A stretch of DNA of 40,000 nucleotides. Origin: Deinococcus aerius. Its GTDB lineage: Bacteria; Deinococcota; Deinococci; Deinococcales; Deinococcaceae. Numbering within the stretch: the stretch's first letter is position 1; each line of letters begins with the position of its first letter. Below the pieces are notes generated by a model that had not been told where the DNA came from, ran no database searches, and worked only from the letters and a program-made list of their open reading frames with translations. Made by a program: the position numbers and the translations under genes. The stretch lies in NCBI RefSeq assembly GCF_002897375.1, contig NZ_BFAG01000015.1:1-40000 (forward strand), given 5' to 3'. Positions 1 to 9,586 of the stretch are shown here, one piece after another.

Positions 1-454
1 CTGCCGCCTTCGACTTCCCGAAGTTGCTCGCGGCGCCCCCACTCGTTGCCCCTCGTAACGTGCGCCACAGCACGAGCAGGATGAGGGCGGTGACGATCAG
101 CGGCAGGATCTGCCCGACCCAACTGAAGGGCGAGCGCCCCGAGAGGATGGTAACCGGCACCCGCGCCTCCCGCAGCCGCGTCAGGGTCGCCTCGTCGGGT
201 GGGACGACCACCGACTGGGGCTTGGTGGACACGGTGTTCACCAGGTAGACGGAGGCATTCCCGGCGCCGTCCAGGGTGACCCTTTCTACCCTGCCTGCCT
301 TCAGGTCGGCGAAGAAGCGGTTGGTGGTGTAGGTGCCCCCAGTCGTCAGGGGGGGCAGGTCCGGGGCGGGGGAGTTCGCCGTCTGCCCCAGTGCGGCGGG
401 CGCAGCCAGCACAAGCAGCAGGAGGGCCGTGGGGCCAAGAGGCGGGCGGGACAT
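1..454 (-). CDS. ftsH: ATP-dependent zinc metalloprotease FtsH, N-terminal fragment (cut by window edge)
   Basis: The 151 codons visible read as the N-terminus of an FtsH-type membrane protease, a hexameric AAA+ enzyme that degrades misfolded membrane and regulatory proteins. A first hydrophobic segment lies at about residues 8-23. A short extracytoplasmic region (about 25-112) contains the NRFFADLKAGRVERV block typical of the FtsH extracellular domain. A second membrane helix lies at about 114-131, and the cytoplasmic side begins with NFGKSKA, which matches the conserved FGKS element just before the AAA module. The ATPase and HExxH protease domains are outside the window, so activity cannot be judged. 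The start ATG at 454 lies 5 bases after a TAGCAT hexamer on the minus strand, suggesting a leaderless message. Other membrane AAA proteases share this layout, but the FGKS element favours FtsH. Confidence 0.85.
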   Translation of the reverse strand, partial: MSRPPLGPTALLLLVLAAPAALGQTANSPAPDLPPLTTGGTYTTNRFFADLKAGRVERVTLDGAGNASVYLVNTVSTKPQSVVVPPDEATLTRLREARVPVTILSGRSPFSWVGQILPLIVTALILLVLWRTLRGATSGGAASNFGKSKAA

Positions 455-595
455 GCTCCATGCTACGCCTCCGCCCGCGGGCCCAACCCTGCGCTGCGTG
501 ACCTTCCGGGACGTTCCGCACGGGCCGGAACTTTGGCGTGAGAGTGTTGCCCTTTCGCTCAGCCGCCCGTCAGCCAGCGTGACTATGCTGACCTC
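455..595. promoter_or_regulatory. Divergent promoter region between ftsH and the DUF4384 lipoprotein gene
   Basis: This 140-base gap serves two divergent genes. On the plus strand TATGCT at 584-589 is followed by six bases and the ATG at 596. On the minus strand TAGCAT (reading 465 to 460) is followed by five bases and the ATG at 454. Both fit -10 boxes of leaderless transcripts. No clear -35 boxes were seen by eye. Confidence 0.5.
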
Positions 596-1087
596 ATGCG
601 TACCGCCTTTCTGCTCGGCGCTCTGGCCCTCGGCCTGAGTTCCTGCACCATCTCCGTCCGCTCGAACCTCGGCCTGGTGGGCAGTGAGAGCAACCTGATC
701 GCCGACCTGCGCCCGGACAGGGGACAGGGCGCCACCTACTATGTGGGCGAGCCCGTCCGCTTCCGGCTGACCACCCGGACGGCCGGGTATGTCACCCTGG
801 TGGCGCTCCAATCCAACGGGTACGCCAGCACCCTGGTCCGCAATGCCTACGTTCCGGCGGGCACGACCGTCTTCCCCCGCCCGCAGGACGGGGTGACCTA
901 CAACGTCGCCGCGCCCACCGGCCTCCAACGCGTGCGGGCCATCTTCACCCGCGTGCGCCCCGCGACCGACCTCGTGCTGAGCGGCACCTACGATAACGGT
1001 CGCTGGAACACCGTCACCACCACGTACATCGAGCCCTACCCCGTGGCCGACCGGGACGTGCAGGAAACCTACCTCTACATCCGCTAA
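596..1087 (+). CDS. DUF4384 domain lipoprotein
   Basis: The 163-residue protein starts with a lipoprotein signal peptide whose lipobox LSSC places the modified cysteine at residue 17, so the mature protein is probably membrane anchored outside the cytoplasm. The rest resembles the DUF4384 domain: a beta-rich region with the YYVGEPVRFRLTT block, followed by a 'GYVTLVALQSNG' type strand-turn and further beta segments. Domains of this kind occur in secreted or envelope proteins of unknown biochemical role. The -10 box TATGCT ends six bases before the ATG and there is no Shine-Dalgarno, so the message is probably leaderless. The gene stands alone, 58 bases before the MazG-like operon. Family assignment is by motif memory only. 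Confidence 0.75.
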   Translation: MRTAFLLGALALGLSSCTISVRSNLGLVGSESNLIADLRPDRGQGATYYVGEPVRFRLTTRTAGYVTLVALQSNGYASTLVRNAYVPAGTTVFPRPQDGVTYNVAAPTGLQRVRAIFTRVRPATDLVLSGTYDNGRWNTVTTTYIEPYPVADRDVQETYLYIR

Positions 1088-1117
1088 ACCGCCCAGCGCC
1101 CGCCAGCCGCCCCGCAC

Positions 1118-1471
<354 letters not shown>

Positions 1472-1475
<4 letters not shown>

Positions 1476-1984
1476 CCGACCCCCGTTATCCTCTCGGGCC
1501 GATGCCGCAGCCCCTCGCGCTCACGCCGGGGGAGAGGCAGGAGGCCACCAGGGCCATCCGCGCCCTGCCTGATGAACTGCGCCAGTTGGTTGAAGGTCAA
1601 CCAGACACGGTTCTCGACACGGCATACAGAGACGGCGGCTGGACGGTCCGGCAGGTCGTCCACCACATCGCCGACAGCCACATGAACGCCGTGGTGCGGC
1701 TCAAACTCGCCTTGACCGAAGCCAACCCGACCGTGAAGCCCTACGAGGAGGGGGACTGGGCGAGGCTGCCGGACATGGGGCTGCCGGTAGAGCCCAGCCT
1801 GAGCCTGCTGGCAGGTCTGCACGCGCGTTGGACGGCGCTGCTGGAAACCCTGACGCCGGAGGGCTGGACCCGCGAGTGGACGCATCCCGCGCAGGGGCGG
1901 ACCTATACGGTGGATACGCTCGCCGCGATGTACGCCTGGCACGGGCGGCACCATCTGGCGCACATCCGCCGGGTGACGGGCTGA
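1472..1984 (+). CDS. DinB/YfiT-type putative metal-dependent protein
   Basis: The 170-residue protein has the DinB/YfiT four-helix fold signatures. The histidine motif VHHIADSHMN lies around residues 69-78 and the C-terminal WHGRHHLAHI around 155-164; together these give the three-histidine metal site of this superfamily. The sequence follows the YfiT branch (the PLGPMP start is typical), some members of which are bacillithiol transferases or thiol-dependent transferases. Deinococcus species make bacillithiol, so that role is plausible, but the exact reaction is not shown by the sequence. Translation is coupled to the upstream MazG-like gene through an ATGA overlap, and the Nudix gene follows two bases after its stop. 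Confidence 0.8.
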
Positions 1985-1986
1985 CC

Positions 1987-2421
1987 GTGCAGTACGACAA
2001 AACCTTTCACATCCCCGTGCCGCTGCGCTCGGCGGGCGTCGTCATCCTCAACGACCGGGGCGAGGTGCTGCTCGTCCGCGAGGGGAAGCCGGGCAGCGCG
2101 GGCCTGTGGCACATCCCCGCCGGAGCGGTGGAGGAAGGTGAGCATCCCCGGGACACCGCCGTCCGCGAGGCGTACGAGGAAACTGGGCTGACGGTGCGCC
2201 CCCTGCGCCTTCTCGACGTGCTGCTGGGCCGCTTCCCCGACGGCGCCCTGATCCAGCGTTTCGCGTGGCTGGCGGAGGTGGTGGGTGAGGGCGATGTTCC
2301 TGCCCCGCTCCCCGACTTCGCCCAGGAGGTGCGGGAAGCCCGCTACTTTCCCCATGCCGAGGTGAAGGCCATGTACGAGCGCGGCGAGTTGCGGATGCAC
2401 CACACTTGGCTGTTCGTGTAG
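1987..2421 (+). CDS. Nudix hydrolase similar to DR1025
   Basis: I chose the GTG at 1987, two bases after the preceding stop, giving 144 residues that start VQYDKTFHIPVPLRSAGVV. This closely resembles my memory of D. radiodurans DR1025, a Nudix enzyme characterised structurally and active on Ap4A and nucleotides. The Nudix box GX5EX7REUXEEXGU is complete from G46 to L68, with REAYEETGL at 60-68. The role is hydrolysis of nucleoside diphosphate derivatives, possibly damaged nucleotides, in the cytoplasm. Longer in-frame starts reach back into the DinB-like gene (from 1828) and are rejected because they lie inside that gene. It is the last gene of the MazG-DinB-Nudix operon. Confidence 0.88.
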   Translation: MQYDKTFHIPVPLRSAGVVILNDRGEVLLVREGKPGSAGLWHIPAGAVEEGEHPRDTAVREAYEETGLTVRPLRLLDVLLGRFPDGALIQRFAWLAEVVGEGDVPAPLPDFAQEVREARYFPHAEVKAMYERGELRMHHTWLFV

Positions 2422-2564
2422 GCGGCGTATGGGCAGAGGGAAAAGGCGGGGGAGGCGAGCGGCTGAGCGCCCGTCCCTCTTCCGTTGTCTGCTCGTTTAT
2501 TGGCACCACCCGGCTGTGGCGAGCCCAGTCTTCCTGATCCTCCGCATTCAGGACTGAAGCAGGG

Positions 2565-2570
2565 TATCCT
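2565..2570 (+). promoter_or_regulatory. Leaderless -10 box for the 2H-like gene
   Basis: TATCCT ends five bases before the ATG at 2576. There is no Shine-Dalgarno between them. Confidence 0.5.
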
Positions 2571-2575
2571 CAAAT

Positions 2576-3103
2576 ATGAAACTCGAACCCATGTTTATCG
2601 TGCTGGAGATTGACGAGCCAGTGCGAACACAAGTCATCCAACTCCGTAAGTCCTGTAAGGACGCGTTCCGGGCTTCACTGCCAGCGGAGATCACTCTGAC
2701 CGGGTCGAGTGGCGTTGGCCCACTCACGCTAGAGCAATCTATCGAAGACATAGCCACAGCTTTAGACAAGGTGGCAGCTGACACACCACGGTTTCAGGCT
2801 CAGTTCGGCCCCATGTTGCGTTTTCCAGAAACGGACTTGTTCGTCCTGACCCTACGGGATGAGACGCCGTTCCACGCGCTCCACGATCAATTGACCAGGA
2901 GTGGTCTCCAATTCAAACCGAGCGCCTTCCCGTTCAAGCCCCATTGCACGGTCAGCGGCAATCCCGTGACGGCTGAAGAAGCCGCACGACGTCTCCAGTT
3001 AACGCTTCCCGCTGCGTTTACGTTGAGTATGCTTGCTCTGTACGGTCTTCAAGACGGTCAAGTCACGAGAATGCACTCAACCCAGTTGACGGTGCCAGCG
3101 TAA
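2576..3103 (+). CDS. 2'-5' RNA ligase (2H phosphoesterase) family-like protein with an altered first motif
   Basis: The 175-residue protein has the layout of the LigT/2H phosphoesterase fold. The second HxT motif is intact (FKPHCTVSG, H123 and T125). The first motif position, normally HxT, reads EITLTGSSGVG, with glutamate 38 where histidine is expected and T40 kept. 2H enzymes use the two histidines to cleave or join 2'-5' or cyclic phosphodiesters, so classical catalysis is doubtful; a binding role or an altered mechanism is possible. By eye the gene is clearly poorer in G and C than its neighbours, which suggests recent acquisition. It has its own leaderless promoter and converges on era. 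Confidence 0.65.
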   Translation: MKLEPMFIVLEIDEPVRTQVIQLRKSCKDAFRASLPAEITLTGSSGVGPLTLEQSIEDIATALDKVAADTPRFQAQFGPMLRFPETDLFVLTLRDETPFHALHDQLTRSGLQFKPSAFPFKPHCTVSGNPVTAEEAARRLQLTLPAAFTLSMLALYGLQDGQVTRMHSTQLTVPA

Positions 3104-3163
3104 GAAGCGACTTGGTGAGTCCCAGACGGAGTACCGCGCAGTGAGGCAGCCTCCGTCCCAGGG

Positions 3164-4096
<933 letters not shown>

Positions 4097-4343
4097 GGGC
4101 CGATTGTCTCACGGGGAGGACAAAGCAACCGTGCGGGCGGGGAGGAACGGCGGGGGCCTGGCTGGGGGCAGCAGAGTCAGGCCCGCTTTCTTTCCCGGCT
4201 CCATGCTCGGGAGGGGGCAACCTGCCAACATGGGGCGCCTCGCAGCTCGTATCGTCGCGGCTGGACTGCTCGCCATGAAGAACCCGCCTTTAGTGACGCT
4301 TTACTTCCGGCGGCCCCCGGGAACACTCGGCCAACCCCCACCG

Positions 4344-4349
4344 TACTCT
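4344..4349 (+). promoter_or_regulatory. Leaderless -10 box for the Yip1-type gene
   Basis: TACTCT ends five bases before the ATG at 4355. The rest of the 258-base gap back to era (4097-4354) shows no other gene or clear structure. Confidence 0.5.
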
Positions 4350-4354
4350 GGGGC

Positions 4355-4933
4355 ATGACCACCCCCTCTCCCTTGCAGGCCCGGCTGTCGGATATGTTCG
4401 GCCAGAGCGTCGCGGTTCTTTCCCGCCCCAGCCCCGCAACCTTCGAGCTGTTCGAGCGCCGGGGAGGAACGCAGCAGGCCCTGACGTACGTGCTGCTCGC
4501 CGCCCTAGTATCCGCCGTGATCGCCGCGATCTTCGCCCCCTTCCACGCCAACGTGACCGTGATCGGGCAGTTCATCACCCGCCTGATCCTGATTCCGGTC
4601 CAGTTCGCGGTCTTTACCGGACTGGTGTACCTGATCGGCAAGTATCTGTTCCGGGGCACCGGCACCTACCCCGAGGTCGCGTACTCCTTCGCGCTGTTCT
4701 TTGTGCCCCTGAGCATCATCGGCACCGTGCTGGGCATCATCCCCATCCTGGGCTGGATCGTGGGCGTCCTGATCTCAGCCGTGATGATTTTCTTCGGCTT
4801 CCTCGCGGTGCAGTCGAGCATGAACCTGCGTGACACCGTGAGCGGTGCGGTGACGCTGATTCTCGCGGGCATTGCCAACTGGGCGGTCCAGGCCTTCCTG
4901 CTCGCGCTGATCCTCGCGCCGTTCGTGCGCTGA
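4355..4933 (+). CDS. Yip1-domain integral membrane protein
   Basis: The 192-residue protein has a polar N-terminus of about 45 residues containing ELFERRGG, then about five hydrophobic helices (roughly 46-67, 73-97, 105-130, 130-155 and 165-190). This is the arrangement of bacterial Yip1 (PF04893-like) proteins. The ATG at 4355 is chosen because it is preceded by a -10 box and because longer in-frame starts run antisense through era. No catalytic motif is visible and no function is known for bacterial members. A hairpin terminator shared with the opposite-strand kinase gene follows. Confidence 0.75.
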   Translation: MTTPSPLQARLSDMFGQSVAVLSRPSPATFELFERRGGTQQALTYVLLAALVSAVIAAIFAPFHANVTVIGQFITRLILIPVQFAVFTGLVYLIGKYLFRGTGTYPEVAYSFALFFVPLSIIGTVLGIIPILGWIVGVLISAVMIFFGFLAVQSSMNLRDTVSGAVTLILAGIANWAVQAFLLALILAPFVR

Positions 4934-4942
4934 ACGAACTTT

Positions 4943-4980
4943 AGAGGGGCCGGGGGGGTGATATGCCTCCCCGGCCCTCT
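4943..4980. terminator. Bidirectional hairpin terminator
   Basis: AGAGGGGCCGGGG at 4943-4955 can pair with CCCCGGCCCTCT at 4969-4980 with one bulge, around a loop that includes GTGATATG. It lies between two convergent genes, so it probably serves both. There is no long T-run on either side. Confidence 0.6.
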
Positions 4981-4996
4981 TGCTGACGCGGCCTGG

Positions 4997-5479
4997 CTAC
5001 CTCGACTGGGCCAGGGTAACGAGACGATCCGCGACCTCGGGCACGGTCAGGGCAGAGGTGTCCAGCTCCAGAGTGGCCCCGCGCCGCAGGAGCGGTTCGA
5101 CGAAACGGACGTTGTGGACGATCTGCCGCCATTCGTCCTCGCTCTTGCCGTACGGATTGTTCGTGCGTCTGGCAATCCGAGCCAGCATCACTTCCAGCGG
5201 GGCGCTGAGCAGGACCACATGTTCGAACCGGTCGTAGAACTTTCCCTGATTGCTCTTGCACCCGCTGACGAACAGGGCGGGCTCATGGCTCCTGGTCAGG
5301 AGGTCCCCCATCCGGTCCTCCCGCCACACCCAGTCCGGCTCGCCTGTCCCCGGCTCGGCCACCCACTCGCACCACTCGTCGGAGTCGGTGTCGATGGCGG
5401 GAAAGCCGCGCCGCGCCAACTCCTCGATGACGGAGGACTTGCCCGTGCCGGACATCCCGGTGATCAGGACCCGCCCCAC
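4997..5479 (-). CDS. Small P-loop nucleotide kinase-like ATPase
   Basis: I chose the GTG at 5479, giving 160 residues (VGRVLITGMSGTGKSSV), because it starts ten bases after the transglutaminase stop and puts the Walker A loop GMSGTGKSS at residues 8-16, normal for small kinases. An acidic IDTDSDEW follows at about 29-36, in the position of a substrate or Mg site of shikimate or gluconate kinases. The long upstream extension would read antisense within the transglutaminase gene and is rejected. The sequence resembles AAA_18/adenylate-kinase-like proteins; no substrate can be named. It is the last gene of the ATP-grasp/alpha-E/transglutaminase cluster, which suggests co-expression but not necessarily shared function. 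Confidence 0.75.
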   Translation of the reverse strand: MGRVLITGMSGTGKSSVIEELARRGFPAIDTDSDEWCEWVAEPGTGEPDWVWREDRMGDLLTRSHEPALFVSGCKSNQGKFYDRFEHVVLLSAPLEVMLARIARRTNNPYGKSEDEWRQIVHNVRFVEPLLRRGATLELDTSALTVPEVADRLVTLAQSR

Positions 5480-5489
5480 CGCGCCCCCC

Positions 5490-6314
5490 TCACTGCTCGG
5501 CGTAAACGCGCACGTCCACGTCGAGTTCGCCCCGCCCGCCGCCGTAATAGGTGCCGCGCACCGGGGACACGTCGCTGTACTCGCGCCCGTGGCCGATCTT
5601 GACGTGCCGCTCGCGGGCGAGGCAGTTGTTGGTGGGGTCGTAGCCCAGCCAGCCCGTACCGGGCAGGAAGCACTCGACCCAGGCGTGGGTGGCCTCCGCC
5701 CCCAGCATCCCGCCGCTGCTGTACAGGTAGCCGCTGACGTAGCGGGCGGGAACGCCGAGCCCCCGCGCCACGGCGAGCATCGCGTGCGTGAAGTCCTGGC
5801 AGACGCCCCGCCCATGGCGCGCGAACTCGGCGAGCGGGGTGCTCACCGACGTGGCCCCCGCGGCGTAGGTGAAGCGGCGGTGGAGGTGGGAGGTCAGCTC
5901 CATCAGGTACCCCGGCAGGTCCTCGTGGGGCAGGGGCCGCCGCACCCCGAACGTCTCCGGCCACTCGCCCGCCGGAACCCGGGGGCTGGGCACCAGGAAT
6001 TCGGTGTACCGGCCCCTCACCCCGCGCAGTTCCGAAAAAGGCACCGGCACCGGATCGGGCACCGGGTGGGTGTCCACGATGGCCTCCGCCGTGATCTTCA
6101 GGAACGTGTGGGCCTCATGCACGTGGACGTGATGTACCAGCGCCCCGAAGTAATCCTTGTGGGACGTGATCTCGGCCTCGGGCTCGACGTGCAGGTGAAA
6201 GGACCGCACGGTCTGGCGCGCCTCGTTCGACGGGTGCAGCCGCACCTCGTTGAAGGAGTCCCAGGCGGGCTCCTTGTAACGGTACTCGGTGGTGTGTCGA
6301 ATCTCGCAGCGCAT
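5490..6314 (-). CDS. Transglutaminase-like protein of the ATP-grasp/alpha-E cluster
   Basis: The 274-residue protein has the beta-rich N-terminal domain found on bacterial transglutaminase-like proteins (residues 1-90, starting MRCEIRHTTEYRY), then the papain-like transglutaminase core. The catalytic triad is visible as C172 in GVCQDFTH, H210 in ATHAWVE and D226 in YDPTNN. Proteins of this set are thought to cleave or form amide bonds and nearly always occur beside a circularly permuted ATP-grasp and an alpha-E protein, which are predicted to build a peptide or amide tag. Here the alpha-E gene lies upstream with a 126-base gap that holds a strong hairpin. No signal peptide is visible, so the protein is probably cytoplasmic. 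Confidence 0.9.
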   Translation of the reverse strand: MRCEIRHTTEYRYKEPAWDSFNEVRLHPSNEARQTVRSFHLHVEPEAEITSHKDYFGALVHHVHVHEAHTFLKITAEAIVDTHPVPDPVPVPFSELRGVRGRYTEFLVPSPRVPAGEWPETFGVRRPLPHEDLPGYLMELTSHLHRRFTYAAGATSVSTPLAEFARHGRGVCQDFTHAMLAVARGLGVPARYVSGYLYSSGGMLGAEATHAWVECFLPGTGWLGYDPTNNCLARERHVKIGHGREYSDVSPVRGTYYGGGRGELDVDVRVYAEQ

Positions 6315-6344
6315 GTGGCCCTCAGGTGACGCGGCCAGGCTGGC

Positions 6345-6374
6345 CCCGCCGGGCAGTCTGCCATGCCCGGCGGG
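6345..6374 (-). other. Intercistronic inverted repeat between alpha-E and transglutaminase genes
   Basis: CCCGCCGGGCA at 6345-6355 is the perfect 11-base complement of TGCCCGGCGGG at 6364-6374, with an 8-base loop. No T-run follows in the minus-strand direction, so it may attenuate, stabilise or mark an RNA processing point rather than terminate the message. Confidence 0.5.
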
Positions 6375-6440
6375 CGAGAAGGTGACCCGGTGCAGATAGG
6401 GCCGGGGAGTGTGGGTGCCCCGGCCTCCGGCTTCTCCCTC

Positions 6441-7394
6441 TCATTCCTGCTGAAAGTACGCGGCGTTGATCGCCGCGCCGACCCGGTTGAAGTCGCCCAG
6501 CAGCTCCCCCAGCGCCGGGTTGTCCTCGTGGAGGATGTCGGTGACCCCGGCGTATTGCAGCCGGGCGACCAGCCAGCGCGAGAGCCGCAGCACCTCGGGG
6601 TGGGCGCCGGGGTGGTGGCGCTCGATCTGGGTCAGGGCGTCGTGCAGGTTCTCGGCGCTGTAGCGCACGCTGCGGGGGAAGAACTCGTCCAGCAGCAGGA
6701 ACTCGCCGATGCGGACGGGGTCGATGCCGGTGTGGACCCGCTTGCGGTACGCCTCGTAAGCGCTCGCGCCCTTGAGTATGCTGACCCAGCGCTGGTCCTG
6801 AATCGCGCGCTGCTTGGGGTCGCTCAGGTCGGCGGCCTCCAGGTTGCGGTAGCGGCTTTGCAGCACGCGCAGCATGTTGTCGCCGCGCTCCAGCATCTGC
6901 CCCGCCCGCATGAAGGACCAGCCCTCGTCGCGCGGGAGGGTGGCGAAGGCGATCCCGAAGAAGAACTGCGAGGCGTCGCGCGCTTCGGCGCAATATTCGA
7001 ACAGGCCGTCGCGGTCGAGCAGCTCCTCATTCTGGAAGCACAGGTTGAGGTACGTGCGGTTGATCGCCTCCCACATCTCGGAGGGAATGCGGTCGCGCAG
7101 GCCGCGGGCGTTCTCGCGGGCGCGCTGAACGCTCGACGCGATGCTCGACGGGTTGTCGCGGTCGAGGGCCAGCCACGCGCTGATCGAGCGCGCGTCCACC
7201 CGCCCGTACTTCGCCCGGAGCTGCGCCTCGCCGCCCGTCATCTCCAGCAGGGGGCGCCAGGACTCGCGGGCACGGCCCCCAATCTCCAGCGACGTGTAGT
7301 AGTTGACGTTCAGCAGCCGGGCGGTGTTTTCCGCGCGTTCCACGTACCGCCCGATCCAGAAGAGGTTCTCGGCCAGGCGTGAGAGCAGCAGCAT
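6441..7394 (-). CDS. Alpha-E domain protein
   Basis: The 317-residue protein begins [28 protein letters not shown], the hallmark of the all-helical alpha-E (DUF403) family, and continues with the RDNPSSIASS and REQM/ARENAR-type helices through to a C-terminal FNRVGAAINAAYF. The role is not biochemically known. It is predicted to act with the adjacent ATP-grasp and transglutaminase proteins in a peptide-modifying system. The ATG at 7394 overlaps the stop of the ATP-grasp gene as TGATG, indicating translational coupling. An in-frame extension upstream runs inside the ATP-grasp gene and is rejected. Confidence 0.92.
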   Translation of the reverse strand: MLLLSRLAENLFWIGRYVERAENTARLLNVNYYTSLEIGGRARESWRPLLEMTGGEAQLRAKYGRVDARSISAWLALDRDNPSSIASSVQRARENARGLRDRIPSEMWEAINRTYLNLCFQNEELLDRDGLFEYCAEARDASQFFFGIAFATLPRDEGWSFMRAGQMLERGDNMLRVLQSRYRNLEAADLSDPKQRAIQDQRWVSILKGASAYEAYRKRVHTGIDPVRIGEFLLLDEFFPRSVRYSAENLHDALTQIERHHPGAHPEVLRLSRWLVARLQYAGVTDILHEDNPALGELLGDFNRVGAAINAAYFQQE

Positions 7395-9160
7395 CAGCGG
7401 TCCTCCCCCTCGTGCGGGCGCTGATCCAGTTCGGCGTGGCCCAGTTCGTCCTTCTCCAGCTCCTGCTGGAAGGAATGCTGGCCGGGCGCGTCCTCCGGGG
7501 TGGGCGTGTCCTCGGGCGGCGTGCCCCAGCCCCGCGCGTCCTCCCCCACCTGGCTGTAGCGCTGGGACTGCGACTGGTTCTGGGCGCCGCCCCCCGTCTG
7601 GGTCTGCGATTGGCTCTGGCCCCCCGGCGCCGACCCCAGCCCGCCCTGATACTGGCTCTGCGACTGGCTCTGCGACTGCCCCTGCGAGTCGCCGTGCCAG
7701 AGCTGGCTCATGCCCCGCGGGGTGGCCGGGCCGTCGTGGTCGAGGACCCAGGTGTCCTTGGAGCCGCCGCCCTGGCTCGAGTTCACCACGAGCGAGCCCC
7801 GCCGCAGCGCCACCCGCGTCAGGCCGCCCGGCACGATGGTGACCTCCTGCCCGCACAGGATGTAGGGCCGCAGGTCCACGTGCGCGGGCTCGAACAGCCC
7901 GGTGTCCGGGTAAAAGGTGGGGTGCCGGGACAGGCCGACCACCGGCTGCGCGATGAACTCCCGCGGGTTGGCCCGCACCTTGACGAGGTACGTCTCCACC
8001 TCCTCACGCGTCGCGTAGGGGCCGAGCAGCATCCCGTACCCGCCCGCCTCGCCCACCGCCTTGAAGACGAGTTCGCCCGCGTGGGCGAGCATGTGCTCCA
8101 GGTGGTCGGCATTCCAGCCCAGGTAGGTCGGCACGTTGTTCAGGATCGGCGCCTCGTTCAGGTAGTAGCGGATCATGTCGGGCACGTAGGCGTACACGGC
8201 CTTGTCGTCGGCCACGCCCGTGCCGATGGCGTTCGCAATCGCCACCCGGCCCTGGCGGTACACCTCGACCAGCCCGGCCACCCCCAGCGCCGAGTCGGGC
8301 CGGAAGGTGAGGGGGTCGAGGAAGTCGTCGTCGATGCGGCGGTAGACCACGTCCACCTGCTGCCGCCCGCCCGTCGTCCGCATCCACACCCGGCCCCCGT
8401 CCACGAAGAGGTCGCGGCCCTCGACGAGTTCCACCCCCATCTGCTGGGCGAGGTAGGCGTGTTCGAAGTACGCGGAGTTGTACATGCCGGGGGTCAGCAC
8501 CACGACCGTCCCGTTCTCGCGCGGGCTGACGGACTGGAGGAGCGCGAGCAGGGCGGTCGCGTAGTGCCCCACCGGGCGTACCCCCTGGCCCTCGAACATG
8601 CCGGGGTAGATGCGGGTCATCGCCTGGCGGTTGGCGAGCAGGTACGACACGCCGCTGGGCGACCGCAGGTTGTCCTCCAGCACCAGGTACTCGCCCTTCT
8701 CGTCGCGGATCAGGTCCGTGCCGACGATGTGGGTGTAGAGGCCCTGGGGCACCTTCAGCCCATGCACCTCGCGGCGGAAGTGCGCGGAGGTGTAGACGAG
8801 TTCGGCGGGAATGACCCCGTCCCCCAGAATCTGCGCGTCGCAGTAGATGTCGCGCAGGAAGGCGTTCAGCGCCCGCACCCGCTGGGTCAGCCCCGCCTCC
8901 AGGTGCGCCCACTCGGAGGCCGGGATGATGCGCGGCACCGGGTCGAAGGGAAAGGTCCGCTCGGTGCCCTGCGCGTCGCCGTACACCGTGAAGGTGATGC
9001 CCTGGTTGCGAAACGCGAGGTCCAGCAGGCGGTGGCGCCGCTGGAACTCGGCCACCCCCTGGCGGTCGATGTAGCCCTGCACGCCCTGGTAGTGGGGCCG
9101 CACCGCCCCGTCCGGCGTGAACATCTCGTCGAAGAACCTGTTGCCCGGCTCGTACCTCAT
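7394..9160 (-). CDS. Circularly permuted ATP-grasp protein with a Q/S-rich C-terminal tail
   Basis: Starting at the ATG at 9160 the protein is 588 residues. Residues 1 to about 475 match the DUF404/DUF407 circularly permuted ATP-grasp family: [63 protein letters not shown] and the conserved [13 protein letters not shown] block. Such enzymes are predicted ATP-dependent carboxylate-amine ligases, but no product is established. The remaining 112 residues form an unusual hydrophilic tail with repeated QS pairs (about 491-537) followed by an acidic end. The longer in-frame start at 9619 covers the divergent small gene and is rejected. It is the first gene of the cluster. Confidence 0.92.
   Translation of the reverse strand: MRYEPGNRFFDEMFTPDGAVRPHYQGVQGYIDRQGVAEFQRRHRLLDLAFRNQGITFTVYGDAQGTERTFPFDPVPRIIPASEWAHLEAGLTQRVRALNAFLRDIYCDAQILGDGVIPAELVYTSAHFRREVHGLKVPQGLYTHIVGTDLIRDEKGEYLVLEDNLRSPSGVSYLLANRQAMTRIYPGMFEGQGVRPVGHYATALLALLQSVSPRENGTVVVLTPGMYNSAYFEHAYLAQQMGVELVEGRDLFVDGGRVWMRTTGGRQQVDVVYRRIDDDFLDPLTFRPDSALGVAGLVEVYRQGRVAIANAIGTGVADDKAVYAYVPDMIRYYLNEAPILNNVPTYLGWNADHLEHMLAHAGELVFKAVGEAGGYGMLLGPYATREEVETYLVKVRANPREFIAQPVVGLSRHPTFYPDTGLFEPAHVDLRPYILCGQEVTIVPGGLTRVALRRGSLVVNSSQGGGSKDTWVLDHDGPATPRGMSQLWHGDSQGQSQSQSQSQYQGGLGSAPGGQSQSQTQTGGGAQNQSQSQRYSQVGEDARGWGTPPEDTPTPEDAPGQHSFQQELEKDELGHAELDQRPHEGEDR
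7552..7690 (-). repeat. Low-complexity CAG/TCN repeats encoding the SQ-rich tail
   Basis: Near-tandem copies of CTGGCTCTGCGA and related units on the plus strand encode alternating Ser and Gln, with Gly and Thr interruptions. This is slippage-prone coding DNA inside the ATP-grasp gene. Confidence 0.8.
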
Positions 9161-9277
9161 GCCCGCGCCTCCTCGTGTCTGGGACTGCTCCTGCTGAGAT
9201 GTCCCAAGATAACGGAGGAGTTTAGAGGGGCGGAGGAAGGGGCGCGCGCAACTCCCCAGCCCTCTAGACTGGCCCGC
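9161..9277. promoter_or_regulatory. Divergent promoter region of the ATP-grasp cluster and the 102-residue gene
   Basis: On the plus strand TAGACT at 9265-9270 is followed by seven bases and the ATG at 9278, suiting a leaderless start. No convincing promoter for the minus-strand ATP-grasp gene was picked out by eye. Confidence 0.4.
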
Positions 9278-9586
9278 ATGACCCAGGACAAGGCCCTTGC
9301 CCCCGACGACCGCGCCCGACTCGACCAGGTCTTTATGCAGGTGGTGCTTGACGTGCAGGCGCAGGCCCAGCAGACCCAGCCCGAGCGGCCCGGTAACCTG
9401 GCCGCCATGTTCCACAAGGAGCAGGTGGGCGAGGCCCTGCAAGGCTGCGCGATGCTGATCGCCGGGTGGAACGAGAACCGAGTGGACGAGGCGGGAGTGC
9501 AGCGCAGCGCCCGCGCCCTGCGGGGGCTGGGGCTGAACGACCTCGCCGAGCGGGTCGAGCGGCTGCGGCAGATCGGCGAGGGCTGA
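9278..9586 (+). CDS. Uncharacterised 102-residue helical protein
   Basis: The protein ([17 protein letters not shown]...) is 102 residues long, predicted mostly helical, with no signal peptide, membrane segment or metal motif. It has one cysteine ([15 protein letters not shown]). The ATG at 9278 is supported by a -10 box seven bases upstream and normal Deinococcus-like codon use. Longer starts in the same frame are antisense to the ATP-grasp gene. I do not recognise the family. It is divergent from the ATP-grasp operon and is followed by the 300-base TerC leader, so it is probably transcribed alone. Confidence 0.65.
   Translation: MTQDKALAPDDRARLDQVFMQVVLDVQAQAQQTQPERPGNLAAMFHKEQVGEALQGCAMLIAGWNENRVDEAGVQRSARALRGLGLNDLAERVERLRQIGEG

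Noticed and set aside
7379..9277. Long plus-strand frame through the ATP-grasp gene
   Set aside because: Antisense shadow of a well-supported gene. Only its last 102 codons, from 9278, have a promoter and stand outside the ATP-grasp gene.
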